Assembly (NCBI GenBank): GCA_964502175.1
Contig: CAZCVE010000025.1
Coordinates: 1-64,000, forward strand
Origin: JAFLCL01 sp964502175
GTDB lineage: Bacteria; Myxococcota_A; Polyangia; Polyangiales; Sandaracinaceae
Length of the DNA: 64,000 bases
Reading direction: 5' to 3'
Positions 56,545-63,785 of the stretch are shown here, in pieces; position 1 is the stretch's first letter; every line of letters starts with the position of its first letter. The translations under genes were made by a program, and so were the position numbers. The notes below the pieces were generated by a model. It had not been told where the DNA came from, searched no databases, and saw only the letters and a list, made by a program, of their open reading frames with translations.

Positions 56545-57552
56545 ATGTTCCGTGATCTCCAGTCGAGCGCGCGTCGCGCGGCCCGATCCGTACGCCAGGG
56601 CCTCGGCCGAAGCGCGTTCCTCAGAAACCTGAAGTACTCGCTCTGGAACGCCGAGACGTTCGAGGACCTGTTCTGGCACGACCTCATGCTCGCCGACGAG
56701 GTGCGCATGTCGACGTACGCGCGGGCGATCGACGCGCTCGTGCCGGAGGGCTCCGTGGTCGTCGACGTCGGCACGGGCTCGGGCGTCCTGGCCTGCCTCG
56801 CGGCGAAGCGCGCGCGCAAGGTCTATGCGATCGAGCACTCCGCGCTGCTCGACCGCGCCAAAGTGCTCGTCGAGAGCAACGGGCTCCGCAACGTCGAGCT
56901 GCTCCACGTCCACAGCCGCGACTTCGATCCGGGGGAGAAAGTGGACGTCCTGCTCCACGAGCAGATCGGGATGAACCTGGTCGACGAGGACATGATCGCG
57001 AACCTCGGCGATCTCCGTCGCCGCATCCTCGCGCCCGACGGCATCGTGTTGCCGGGTCGCTTCGAGCTGCGCGCGGTCCCCGTGTCGCTCTGGCCGGACG
57101 CGCGGATCCCCTTCCTCCACGAGCAGAAGATGCACGGCCTCGACTTCTCGGCCTTCGCGGCCGTGAACAAGCCCGAGATCGCAGCGAAGGGCTGGGATCG
57201 CCGGCTGATCGATCCCCGAGAGGTCGAGACGTCGCTCGCGCCCGCCCAGACGCTCACGTCGCTCGATCTCGCGACCGACGACGGCTCCGTGCTCCCCGAG
57301 GAGACGCGCGCGTCGTTCGTGTCGACGGTCGACGGATCGCTCGACGGCTTCGTCGTCTACTTCACGGTCGAGTTCTCGTCGGACATCGCGTTCCACACCG
57401 GCCCCGGCGCCCCCAAGACGCACTGGGCCTGTCGCCTCTACCGCACCGAGCGGCGCGAGATCGCGCGCGGCGATCGGCTCGACTTCTCCCTCTCGATCAC
57501 GGCACCCATCGATCCGGCGGGCTGGCTCTGGACCTACGCGGTGCAGCGCTGA
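56545..57552 (+). CDS. Protein-arginine-methyltransferase-like SAM methyltransferase
   Basis: 335 residues from ATG at 56545. Motif I is VVDVGTGSGVLACLAA (71-86) with the ribose-binding acid Glu97 in VYAIEHS. Two acids at 139 and 148 (HEQIGMNLVDE) match the double-E loop, and THW at 292-294 matches the THW loop that defines protein arginine methyltransferases. The chain after motif I has the PRMT beta-barrel pattern (GIVLPGRFELRAVPVSLWPD). It may methylate arginine in an unknown protein or, as in related bacterial enzymes, a natural-product precursor. It stands alone downstream of the large membrane protein gene. Confidence 0.8.
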   Translation: MFRDLQSSARRAARSVRQGLGRSAFLRNLKYSLWNAETFEDLFWHDLMLADEVRMSTYARAIDALVPEGSVVVDVGTGSGVLACLAAKRARKVYAIEHSALLDRAKVLVESNGLRNVELLHVHSRDFDPGEKVDVLLHEQIGMNLVDEDMIANLGDLRRRILAPDGIVLPGRFELRAVPVSLWPDARIPFLHEQKMHGLDFSAFAAVNKPEIAAKGWDRRLIDPREVETSLAPAQTLTSLDLATDDGSVLPEETRASFVSTVDGSLDGFVVYFTVEFSSDIAFHTGPGAPKTHWACRLYRTERREIARGDRLDFSLSITAPIDPAGWLWTYAVQR

Positions 57553-57694
57553 GCCGACGGCGCGATCGCCCCCGCGAGGGCGCCGCGAACAATCTTCACG
57601 CGAGCCACGAAAGACGGCCCGACCCCCGTGCGATACGGGTCCGGAAGCTGTAGCGTCGGACTGACATCGGTTCGTGACACGAGACGGAGAACGT

Positions 57695-58540
57695 ATGGGT
57701 ACGCAGCAAGAGAACGCGCTGGTCAGCACCGAGTGGGTGGCAGCCCACCTCGAAGATCCCTCGGTCCGCATCGTCGAGGTCGACGTCGACAACTTCGCCT
57801 ACGACGAGGGCCACGTTCCCGGCGCCATCGCGTGGGCCTGGGCGACCCAGCTCTGCGACACCGTGCACCGCGACATCCTCCAAGCGGAGCCGATGCGTGA
57901 GCTCCTCGAGAGCTCCGGCATCACGCCGGACACGACGATCGTGCTCTACGGCGACAACAACAACTGGTTCGCGGCCTGGGGCTTCTGGCAGCTCATGATG
58001 TACGGCCACCAGAACCTCCGTCTCATGGACGGCGGCCGCACGAAGTGGCTGGCCGAGGGCCGCCAGCTCGAGGTCGAGCCGACGACACCGGCGCGCAGCA
58101 CGTACGCCCTCGCGGCGCTCGACGACTCGGCGCGCATGACGCTCGACCCGCTGCGCGAGCTCGTCGCGAAGCGCTCGATCCACCTCGTCGACGTGCGCAG
58201 CCCTGGCGAGTTCTCGGGCGAGATCCTGTCGCCGCCCGGTCTCCCGGAGACCTGCCAGCGCGGCGGCCACATCCCGGGCGCGGCGAGCGTGCCGTGGGCC
58301 ACGGTCTGCGCGCCCGACGGAACCTTCAAGCCGCGCGAAGAGCTCGCGGCCCTCTACCGCGCCAAGGGCGTCGACGGTACCAAGCCGATCGTCGCGTACT
58401 GCCGGATCGGCGAGCGCAGCAGCCACACCTGGTTCGCCCTGAAGTACGTGCTCGGCTACGACTCGGTCACGAACTACGACGGCTCCTGGACCGAGTGGGG
58501 CAACCTCGTGCGCGCGCCCATCGAGCGGGGGACTCCCTGA
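57695..58540 (+). CDS. Thiosulfate/3-mercaptopyruvate sulfurtransferase (two rhodanese domains)
   Basis: 281 residues from ATG at 57695 with GACGGAGA upstream. Two rhodanese domains: the first (EVDVDNFAYDEGHVPGAIAW) has lost its catalytic cysteine, the second has YCRIGERSSHTWFAL with the active-site cysteine and a CRxGxRSS loop. This matches the CysA2/SseA type of actinobacteria and myxobacteria. It transfers sulfane sulfur to cyanide or thiols. Two small related genes follow it without gaps, so the three probably form one operon. Confidence 0.92.
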   Translation: MGTQQENALVSTEWVAAHLEDPSVRIVEVDVDNFAYDEGHVPGAIAWAWATQLCDTVHRDILQAEPMRELLESSGITPDTTIVLYGDNNNWFAAWGFWQLMMYGHQNLRLMDGGRTKWLAEGRQLEVEPTTPARSTYALAALDDSARMTLDPLRELVAKRSIHLVDVRSPGEFSGEILSPPGLPETCQRGGHIPGAASVPWATVCAPDGTFKPREELAALYRAKGVDGTKPIVAYCRIGERSSHTWFALKYVLGYDSVTNYDGSWTEWGNLVRAPIERGTP

Positions 58541-58593
58541 CCACTCCGACGACTGCTGAGGAGATCCGAGAGACCGTCATCACGGTAGAGACG

Positions 58594-58809
58594 ATGGAAG
58601 TACGGCTCATGTCCTATCGCATCGCTGCCCGTTGGTTCGCGCGCGTCCACGACGCTGCGCTGGGCGATGCGATCGGGCGCGCCTCCGGGGCGAGCCGAGA
58701 AGACGCAGAGCGACTCGCCATCGAAGGAGCTTCACTGCGCCTCGGTCTGAACCAGGCGCGGTCCGCGTTTCGAGGGGTCGTCGACAGCCTCGGGAAGAAG
58801 AGAGCATGA
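58594..58809 (+). CDS. Small protein, tandem paralogue of the next gene
   Basis: 71 residues from ATG at 58594, the first usual start codon. The core SYRIAARWFARV and SGASREDAERLAIEGA aligns without gaps to TYRVGARWVCLI and GPTRAEAVEQAEAAA of the next gene. The similarity continues upstream of this ATG to an AEE triplet in frame, which puts the counterpart of the neighbour's start at CTG 58537, overlapping the rhodanese stop. The true start may therefore be CTG. The fold resembles small alpha/beta modules with a G-x-(S/T)-x-x-x-A helix, as in dsRNA-binding-like or HicB-like proteins; function unknown. Confidence 0.65.
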   Translation: MEVRLMSYRIAARWFARVHDAALGDAIGRASGASREDAERLAIEGASLRLGLNQARSAFRGVVDSLGKKRA

Positions 58810-59039
58810 GCGAGAAGTCGTACGCAGAAGAGTTCTCCCGAACCGAGACGTCGATCGCCGGGTGGCCCGCGAGGATCACCACGTACCGCGTGGGCGCTCG
58901 GTGGGTCTGCTTGATCGACAACGTGAGCCCCGGCGCGACCGTCGCGCGCGGCCGAGGGCCCACGCGCGCCGAGGCCGTGGAGCAGGCAGAAGCCGCAGCG
59001 ACGCGCCGCTTCGCCGCGACGCGCCGCTTCGCCGTCTGA
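58806..59039 (+). CDS. Small protein, tandem paralogue of the previous gene
   Basis: 77 residues from ATG at 58806, overlapping the upstream stop in ATGA. MSEKSYAEEFSRTETS, the strand ARITTYRVGARWVCLIDN and the helix GPTRAEAVEQAEAAATRRF form a small alpha/beta module. The end RRFAATRRFAV comes from an exact 18-bp duplication (58998-59015 and 59016-59033). Conserved features shared with the preceding gene are Y-R-x-x-A-R-W and the G-x-x-R-x-x-A helix start. A perfect hairpin follows 13 bases downstream. Confidence 0.7.
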   Translation: MSEKSYAEEFSRTETSIAGWPARITTYRVGARWVCLIDNVSPGATVARGRGPTRAEAVEQAEAAATRRFAATRRFAV

Positions 59040-59051
59040 GACGACGCAGCC

Positions 59052-59077
59052 GCCCGCCTGACGCAGATCAGGCGGGC
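59052..59077. terminator. Perfect 10-bp hairpin between convergent genes
   Basis: GCCCGCCTGA at 59052-59061 and TCAGGCGGGC at 59068-59077 are exact complements around the loop CGCAGA. It lies 13 bases after the small-protein stop and 44 bases before the stop of the converging NmrA gene. A T-tract is missing, as at other hairpins here. Confidence 0.7.
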
Positions 59078-59120
59078 AGACCGCGCACTCGAGTCGAGCG
59101 GCTCCGGCGAGTCGATCCGC

Positions 59121-59987
59121 TCAGGCGAACGCTGGCTCCAGCACCTCGGCGAGTCTGACCTTGCCGCGCAGCGCCGTGCCCTTGCCCTCGAAGACGACCA
59201 GGCCCTTGCCGAGCCCCTCGGTCATCTCGCGGTAGAGGCCCGCGACGTTCGCAGAGATGCCGTACTGCGTGAGCGTCGGCACCATCGCCTCGATCGGCAG
59301 GACGAGCGGCTTCACGTCGCGACCGAGCGCCTTGCTCGCGATCGTGGCCGCGTCGGCCAGCGCGTACTCCTCGGGCCCCGAGAGCTCGATCCACGCGTTC
59401 TCGCTCGGCGGCGCGAGGAGCGCCTCGGCCGCGACCACGCCGATGTCGTGCGTCGCGATCATGGGGAACGGGTACGTCTCGCCGCCCCCGAACACCGGGA
59501 GCACGCCATCGCCCTTCATCGCGCCGACGTTCGCGAGGATGTTCTCCATGAAGTACGCCGCGCGCACGAACGTGAACGTGGTGCCCTTCACCTTCGGCAG
59601 CGTCGTCTCGGCGTAGTGCGTGATCACGATCGGGCCCGTGCCCGCCGCGTGCTGCGCGGCCACGGACGAGAGCACGACCACGTGCGGCACGGGGCTCTTC
59701 GCCAGCGCCGCGGCGTAGGTGTCGACGATCTTGCGGCCCCGACCGACGAGGTCGGTGCTCGCCATGTCCGGCGGCACGAGCAAGTACGCGCCTCGCGCGC
59801 CTGCGAGCGCCTTCGCCACGCTGTCGACGTCGAGCACGTCGGCCGTCACCACCTCGGCGCCGCGCGCCGAGAGATCCGCGACCTTCGCCGAATCACGCGC
59901 CACGACGCGCACCTTCTGCCCTCGATCGAGCAGCGTGCTGGCTAGGACCTTGCCCGTGTTCCCGTTGGCTCCGAAGACGACGTACAT
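59121..59987 (-). CDS. NmrA-like NAD(P)-binding protein (SDR superfamily)
   Basis: 288 residues. The Rossmann motif GANGNTG is at the N-terminus, followed by VRVVARD for NADP binding and ADVLDVDSVAKAL. HVVVLSSVAAQHA holds the mid-domain strand; FTFVRAAYFMENIL and EYALADAATIASKALG are the NmrA-family blocks. The catalytic YxxxK of classical SDRs is absent, so it is a redox sensor or an atypical quinone oxidoreductase-like enzyme. It is divergent from a LysR regulator that probably controls it. Confidence 0.9.
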   Translation of the reverse strand: MYVVFGANGNTGKVLASTLLDRGQKVRVVARDSAKVADLSARGAEVVTADVLDVDSVAKALAGARGAYLLVPPDMASTDLVGRGRKIVDTYAAALAKSPVPHVVVLSSVAAQHAAGTGPIVITHYAETTLPKVKGTTFTFVRAAYFMENILANVGAMKGDGVLPVFGGGETYPFPMIATHDIGVVAAEALLAPPSENAWIELSGPEEYALADAATIASKALGRDVKPLVLPIEAMVPTLTQYGISANVAGLYREMTEGLGKGLVVFEGKGTALRGKVRLAEVLEPAFA

Positions 59988-60054
59988 GGCTTCTTCTCCT
60001 TCGTGACGCGCCGTCTCGGTGCGTCGATGGAGAACAACTTGGCCGACGCTTCGT

Positions 60055-60090
60055 CATGCAGCCCATGCATGCTCGGCATCGCGGTGATGC
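60055..60090. promoter_or_regulatory. Two inverted repeats between divergent nmrA-like and lysR genes
   Basis: CATGCA-GCCCA-TGCATG (60055-60071) is a perfect 6-bp inverted repeat that contains T-N11-A, the LysR-type box. GCATC-GCGGT-GATGC (60076-60090) follows directly as a second, perfect 5-bp repeat. Together they give the double-site layout (recognition and activation half) common in LysR-controlled divergent promoters. They sit 32 bases before the regulator start. Confidence 0.55.
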
Positions 60091-60121
60091 ACGTAACGCA
60101 TCGGAGCCGTACCCTCGACGG

Positions 60122-61042
60122 ATGACACCGCTCGACCTCGACCTGCTCCGCGTGTTCGACCACCTGCACCGCGAGCGGCACCTCACGCGCGCGGCGAGGC
60201 TGCTCGGCCTCAGCCAGCCGGCCGTGAGCCGCGCGCTCACCCGCCTGCGTGACGCGCTCGGTGATCCGCTGTTCGTGCGCGCGCCGCGCGGCATCGTGCC
60301 GACCCCTCGCGCCGACGCGCTCGCGGCCGAGGTCCGCGAGATCCTGCGACGCACGACAGCGCTCACCCAGCCCGCCGAGCTCGACCCTGCCGTGCTCGAG
60401 CGCACGTTCGTGCTCGCGAGCGTGGACCTCGTCGAGGCCGATCTCTTGCCGCGCCTCGCCGCGCTGCTCGCGAAGGAGGCCCCGCGCGTGGCGATCACGA
60501 GCCGTCCGATCGGCGTCGACGCGAGCGAAGCGCTGTCCACGGGCCGCGTCGATCTCGCGATCGGGGTGCGCTCGAACGTGCCGCCCGACGCGATGTCGAC
60601 CCAGCTCTTCGAAGACGACTTCGTGTGCGTCGTTCGGCGCGGACACCCCGCGATGAAGAAGAAGCTGACGCTCGAGCAGTTCGCGTCGCTGTCGCACGTG
60701 CTCATCTCCCCCGCAGGCACGCCGGGCAGCGTCGTCGACGAGGCGCTCGCCAAGCACGGCCTCACGCGACGCATCGCAGTGCGCACGCACACGTTCCTCG
60801 CCGCGCCGCGCGTGGTGGCGGCGACCGATCACGTGCTCACGGGCCCTCGCCGCGTGCTCACCGCGATGGCCCGCGTCGATGGTCTCCAGCTCTTCGCGCC
60901 GCCGGTCGCGCTGCGGGGCTTCGCGGTGCTGATGGCGTGGCATCCGAGGGTGCAGATCGATCCGGTTCACGTGTGGCTGCGAGGCGTCGTGAAGCGCGCC
61001 GCAGTCTCGCCCCAGGCGCGCCGCACGCGCACGGGCGATTGA
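60122..61042 (+). CDS. LysR-family transcriptional regulator
   Basis: 306 residues. The N-terminal winged helix-turn-helix is textbook: LDLDLLRVFDHLHRERHLTRAARLLGLSQPAVSRALTRLRDALGDPLFVR. The C-terminal effector-binding domain has VDLAIGVRS, VVRRGHPA and LVISPAGTPGSVVDE-like blocks. It is divergent from the NmrA-like gene, with a T-N11-A palindrome in the shared promoter region, so it likely activates that gene with an unknown inducer and represses itself. Confidence 0.94.
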   Translation: MTPLDLDLLRVFDHLHRERHLTRAARLLGLSQPAVSRALTRLRDALGDPLFVRAPRGIVPTPRADALAAEVREILRRTTALTQPAELDPAVLERTFVLASVDLVEADLLPRLAALLAKEAPRVAITSRPIGVDASEALSTGRVDLAIGVRSNVPPDAMSTQLFEDDFVCVVRRGHPAMKKKLTLEQFASLSHVLISPAGTPGSVVDEALAKHGLTRRIAVRTHTFLAAPRVVAATDHVLTGPRRVLTAMARVDGLQLFAPPVALRGFAVLMAWHPRVQIDPVHVWLRGVVKRAAVSPQARRTRTGD

Positions 61043-61157
61043 GCACACGTGACGGAAACGCCGCGACGCAGTGCGGCGACACGTGTCGGCGCTCGCAGAC
61101 GCTGCTGTCGCGCGACGCGCACAGACCCGTCGACGAGGTGACGCGAGAAGGTGCCAT

Positions 61158-61176
61158 CGCGAAGGGCCCTTTCGCG
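61158..61176. other. Near-palindrome upstream of the DUF4136 gene
   Basis: CGCGAAGGGCCCTTTCGCG is a 19-base palindrome with a single unpaired base. It lies 116 bases after the lysR stop and 81 bases before the lipoprotein ATG. It could be the lysR terminator or an operator; sequence alone does not decide. The rest of this 214-base gap shows no gene. Confidence 0.35.
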
Positions 61177-61256
61177 GGCGCGCGCGCACGCGCCCGTCGG
61201 CACGGATACCGCAGAGGAGGACGAAGCCACGACCGACCCCCGAGAGGAGAGACACC

Positions 61257-61754
61257 ATGAAGAAGCTCATCGTCCCGTTCGCCCTCGCCCTCGCGCTCGC
61301 CGCGCTCGGCTGCGGCAGCTCGTTCCGCGTCGCCCACCGCACCACGATCGATCCGGCCGCCAACACGCACCGGACGTACGCGGTCGTCGAGAGCCCCGTG
61401 AACCAGGGCGAGCTCGACGACCTCGTCGAGAGCTCGATGCACGACGCGATGAGCGCGCGCGGGTACACGCGCGCCGAGTCACCCGAGCAGGCAGATCTGC
61501 TCGTGAGCTACGGCGTGCTCCTCACGGATCCGCGTCGCCCCGACGTCCCGATGCCCAACTCCGATCTCAGCACGCGACCCGATGCGCCGGTCCGCACCAA
61601 GACGCTCGTCGTGATGCTCCACGACGCTCAGACGCGCGCCGTCGTGTGGATGGGCGTCTCGACATCGAGCGCGGTGGACTCCGAGCTGCGTGACCACGCC
61701 GAGGAGATCCTCATCGACCTGCGCGATCGCATCCCCGTGGCCGCCGGGACCTGA
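61257..61754 (+). CDS. DUF4136-like lipoprotein
   Basis: 165 residues from ATG at 61257 with GAGAGGAGA upstream. The signal peptide MKKLIVPFALALALAALGC ends in a lipobox. The mature part has RTYAVVESPVNQ, LDDLVESSMHDAMSARGYTR, EQADLLVSYGVLL and RAVVWMGVSTSSA, which is the DUF4136 pattern of small envelope lipoproteins of unknown role. It converges on the ABA4-like gene with 23 bases between stops. Confidence 0.85.
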   Translation: MKKLIVPFALALALAALGCGSSFRVAHRTTIDPAANTHRTYAVVESPVNQGELDDLVESSMHDAMSARGYTRAESPEQADLLVSYGVLLTDPRRPDVPMPNSDLSTRPDAPVRTKTLVVMLHDAQTRAVVWMGVSTSSAVDSELRDHAEEILIDLRDRIPVAAGT

Positions 61755-61777
61755 CCGCGACCGATCTCTCCGCCCGC

Positions 61778-62239
61778 TCACACGGCAGGCGCCGACGTCT
61801 CCGCCTCACGGAGCGTCGTGCGCCTGCGCGCGATCGCGCGGATCGCGAGCCAAGAAAGGAGGCCCAACGGACCGAACATCAGCGTCAGGAACAGCGAGGG
61901 AACCACCCACACGTGACTGAGCCCGAGCCGCTGGCAGTCGCGCGCTTCCCACGCGCCGACGAACAGGTCGAAGACCAGATAGTGCGTCCAACACGCGATG
62001 ATGGTGTGAGGCGTCGTGAAGATCCGAGTCACGCCGTCGAGGGAGAAGAAGTGCGCGCCCTGAGGGCCCGGTGAGTCTCCGAAGAGGAGGATCGCGTAGG
62101 GGATCGCGAGCAGCGCGCACATCGCGCCCGAGTGGACGACGAGCTCCGTGAAGCGGGAGCGCGGCGCGAAGGCCAGCGCGAGCCACGCGGGAAGAACGGA
62201 GTAGTTGAGGATCGAGAAGACGATCTCGTCGGAGCTCAT
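61778..62239 (-). CDS. ABA4-like (DUF4281) membrane protein
   Basis: 153 residues from ATG at 62239, overlapping the modC stop in ATGA. Four membrane segments and the family blocks ILNYSVLPAWLALAFAP, HTIIACWTHYLVFDLFVGAW and SLFLTLMFGPLGLLSWL are clear. In plants ABA4 takes part in neoxanthin synthesis; the role of bacterial members is unknown. Being last in the molybdate-transport operon is unexpected and may reflect transcription only. Confidence 0.88.
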   Translation of the reverse strand: MSSDEIVFSILNYSVLPAWLALAFAPRSRFTELVVHSGAMCALLAIPYAILLFGDSPGPQGAHFFSLDGVTRIFTTPHTIIACWTHYLVFDLFVGAWEARDCQRLGLSHVWVVPSLFLTLMFGPLGLLSWLAIRAIARRRTTLREAETSAPAV

Positions 62240-62982
62240 CGTCCGATCGTACGCGCGACGAAGGCCTCGACGAACGGCGTCGAGGGCGCCTCGATCAGCG
62301 CGCCGAGCGTGCCGCGCTGCGTGACACGCCCCGCCTCGAGCACGATCACGTCCGCGTCGAGCGCGCGCACGTCGTCGGCGTCGTGGGTGACGACCAGCGC
62401 CGGGATGCGTCGACGCTCGATCACCCGCGTCAGGAACGAGAGCACCTCGCGGCGGCCAGCGGCGTCGAGCGACGACAGCGGCTCGTCCAGCAAGAGCGCG
62501 ACGGGCTCGATCACCAGCGCGCGCGCGAGCGCGACGCGCTGACGCTCGCCTCCCGAGAGGGTGCCCACGCCGCGCGATGCGAGCGCGCTGAGCTCCAGCT
62601 CGTCGAGCAGACGCGTGATCGTCGAAGCCGCGCTGCGCGCATGGATCCGGCCGAGGCGCGCAGCGAGCGCGAGGTTTCCGCGGACGTCGAGGTGCGGAAA
62701 GAGCGCGCCGTCCTGAGGCACGTAGCCGAGACGTCGCGCCTCGAGGGCGACCTCGCGGCCGGCAGCGCTGTCGAGGAGCACGCGCCCGCCCACGACGACC
62801 TTGCCGACCACGCCGTCTCGCGCTCCGAGGAGCATCGTCAGCAGCGACGACTTCCCCGCGCCGTTGGGCCCGACGATCGCGAGCGGCCTCGCGCTCGTGG
62901 CCAGCGTCACGTCGATCGCGAGCGTACCGACGCGCCCACGCACGAACGCCTCGAGCAACGGCCTCTCGGGCGGATCCGTCAC
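62236..62982 (-). CDS. modC: Molybdate ABC transporter ATP-binding protein
   Basis: 248 residues from GTG at 62982, overlapping the modB stop. Walker A GPNGAGKSS, Q-loop YVPQDGALFPHL, signature LSGGERQRVALARAL, Walker B LLLDEPLSSLD and the H-loop VVTHDADD are present. ModC proteins usually end in a molybdate-binding TOBE domain of about 100 residues; here the chain stops right after the ATPase domain, so substrate feedback through ModC is lost. Identity rests on its place behind modB and modA; sulfate or tungstate import is a less likely reading. Confidence 0.9.
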   Translation of the reverse strand: MTDPPERPLLEAFVRGRVGTLAIDVTLATSARPLAIVGPNGAGKSSLLTMLLGARDGVVGKVVVGGRVLLDSAAGREVALEARRLGYVPQDGALFPHLDVRGNLALAARLGRIHARSAASTITRLLDELELSALASRGVGTLSGGERQRVALARALVIEPVALLLDEPLSSLDAAGRREVLSFLTRVIERRRIPALVVTHDADDVRALDADVIVLEAGRVTQRGTLGALIEAPSTPFVEAFVARTIGR

Positions 62983-63785
62983 GCGCGTCGCTCGCTGCGT
63001 GCTTCGAGCGCACGGACGCCGACGAGCACGCACAGCGCCGCGAGCACGAGCACCACGGACGTCGCGCGGGCGACCCCGAGGTCGGACTCGAACGCGGTGT
63101 AGATCGCGAGCGGCAGCGTCTGCGTGCGGCCCTCCATGTTGCCCGCGAAGAGCAGCGTCGCGCCGAACTCGCCGAGCGCGCGCGCCCACGCCAGCGCGAC
63201 ACCCGCGAGCAGCGAAGGCGCCACCATCGGTACCGCGACGCGGAGGAGCAGGCGCGAGGGGGAGGCCCCGAGCGAGCGGGCGACCAAGAGCACGCGCTCG
63301 TCGATGCGACGAAACGCGCTCGTCGCGCTCTGCACGTAGAGCGGCGCGGCGACGAACGTCTGGGCGAGCACCACCGCGAGCCCCGTGAACGCGAGCGTCG
63401 TTCCTTCCGGATAGAGCCAACCGGCGAACGGCCCGCGACGACCGAACGTCAGCAGCAGCGCCACGCCCGCGACGGACGGCGGCAGCACGATCGGCAGGCG
63501 CATCGCGAGCTCGATCACGCGCGCCGCGCGGCGCTCGCTCCGCGCGAGCGACCACGCGAGCGGCGTCCCGAGGAGGACGATCACGATCGCCGTGAGGCAC
63601 GTGGTGACGGCGCTGATCTCGAGCGCCGACCACACGACCGGGCTGCGAAGCACCGCGCCGAGATCGCCCGGCGTGGTGCTCACCACGAGGCCGATCACGG
63701 GCACGACGAGCAAGAACACGAGCAGCGATCCGAGCGCGATGCTCACCCGATCGGACGACGGGCGCGGAGACGACGGATCGCTCAT
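62979..63785 (-). CDS. modB: Molybdate ABC transporter permease
   Basis: 268 residues from ATG at 63785. Six membrane segments: the first is SIALGSLLVFLLVVPVIGLV and the last ATSVVLVLAALCVLVGV. The ModB/CysT-family blocks are GTPLAWSLAR, LPIVLPPSVAGVALL, the SLGASPSRLLLRVAVPM helix and the EAA-like loop RALGEFGATLLFAGN that contacts ModC. It overlaps both neighbouring genes by four bases. Confidence 0.93.
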   Translation of the reverse strand: MSDPSSPRPSSDRVSIALGSLLVFLLVVPVIGLVVSTTPGDLGAVLRSPVVWSALEISAVTTCLTAIVIVLLGTPLAWSLARSERRAARVIELAMRLPIVLPPSVAGVALLLTFGRRGPFAGWLYPEGTTLAFTGLAVVLAQTFVAAPLYVQSATSAFRRIDERVLLVARSLGASPSRLLLRVAVPMVAPSLLAGVALAWARALGEFGATLLFAGNMEGRTQTLPLAIYTAFESDLGVARATSVVLVLAALCVLVGVRALEARSERRA

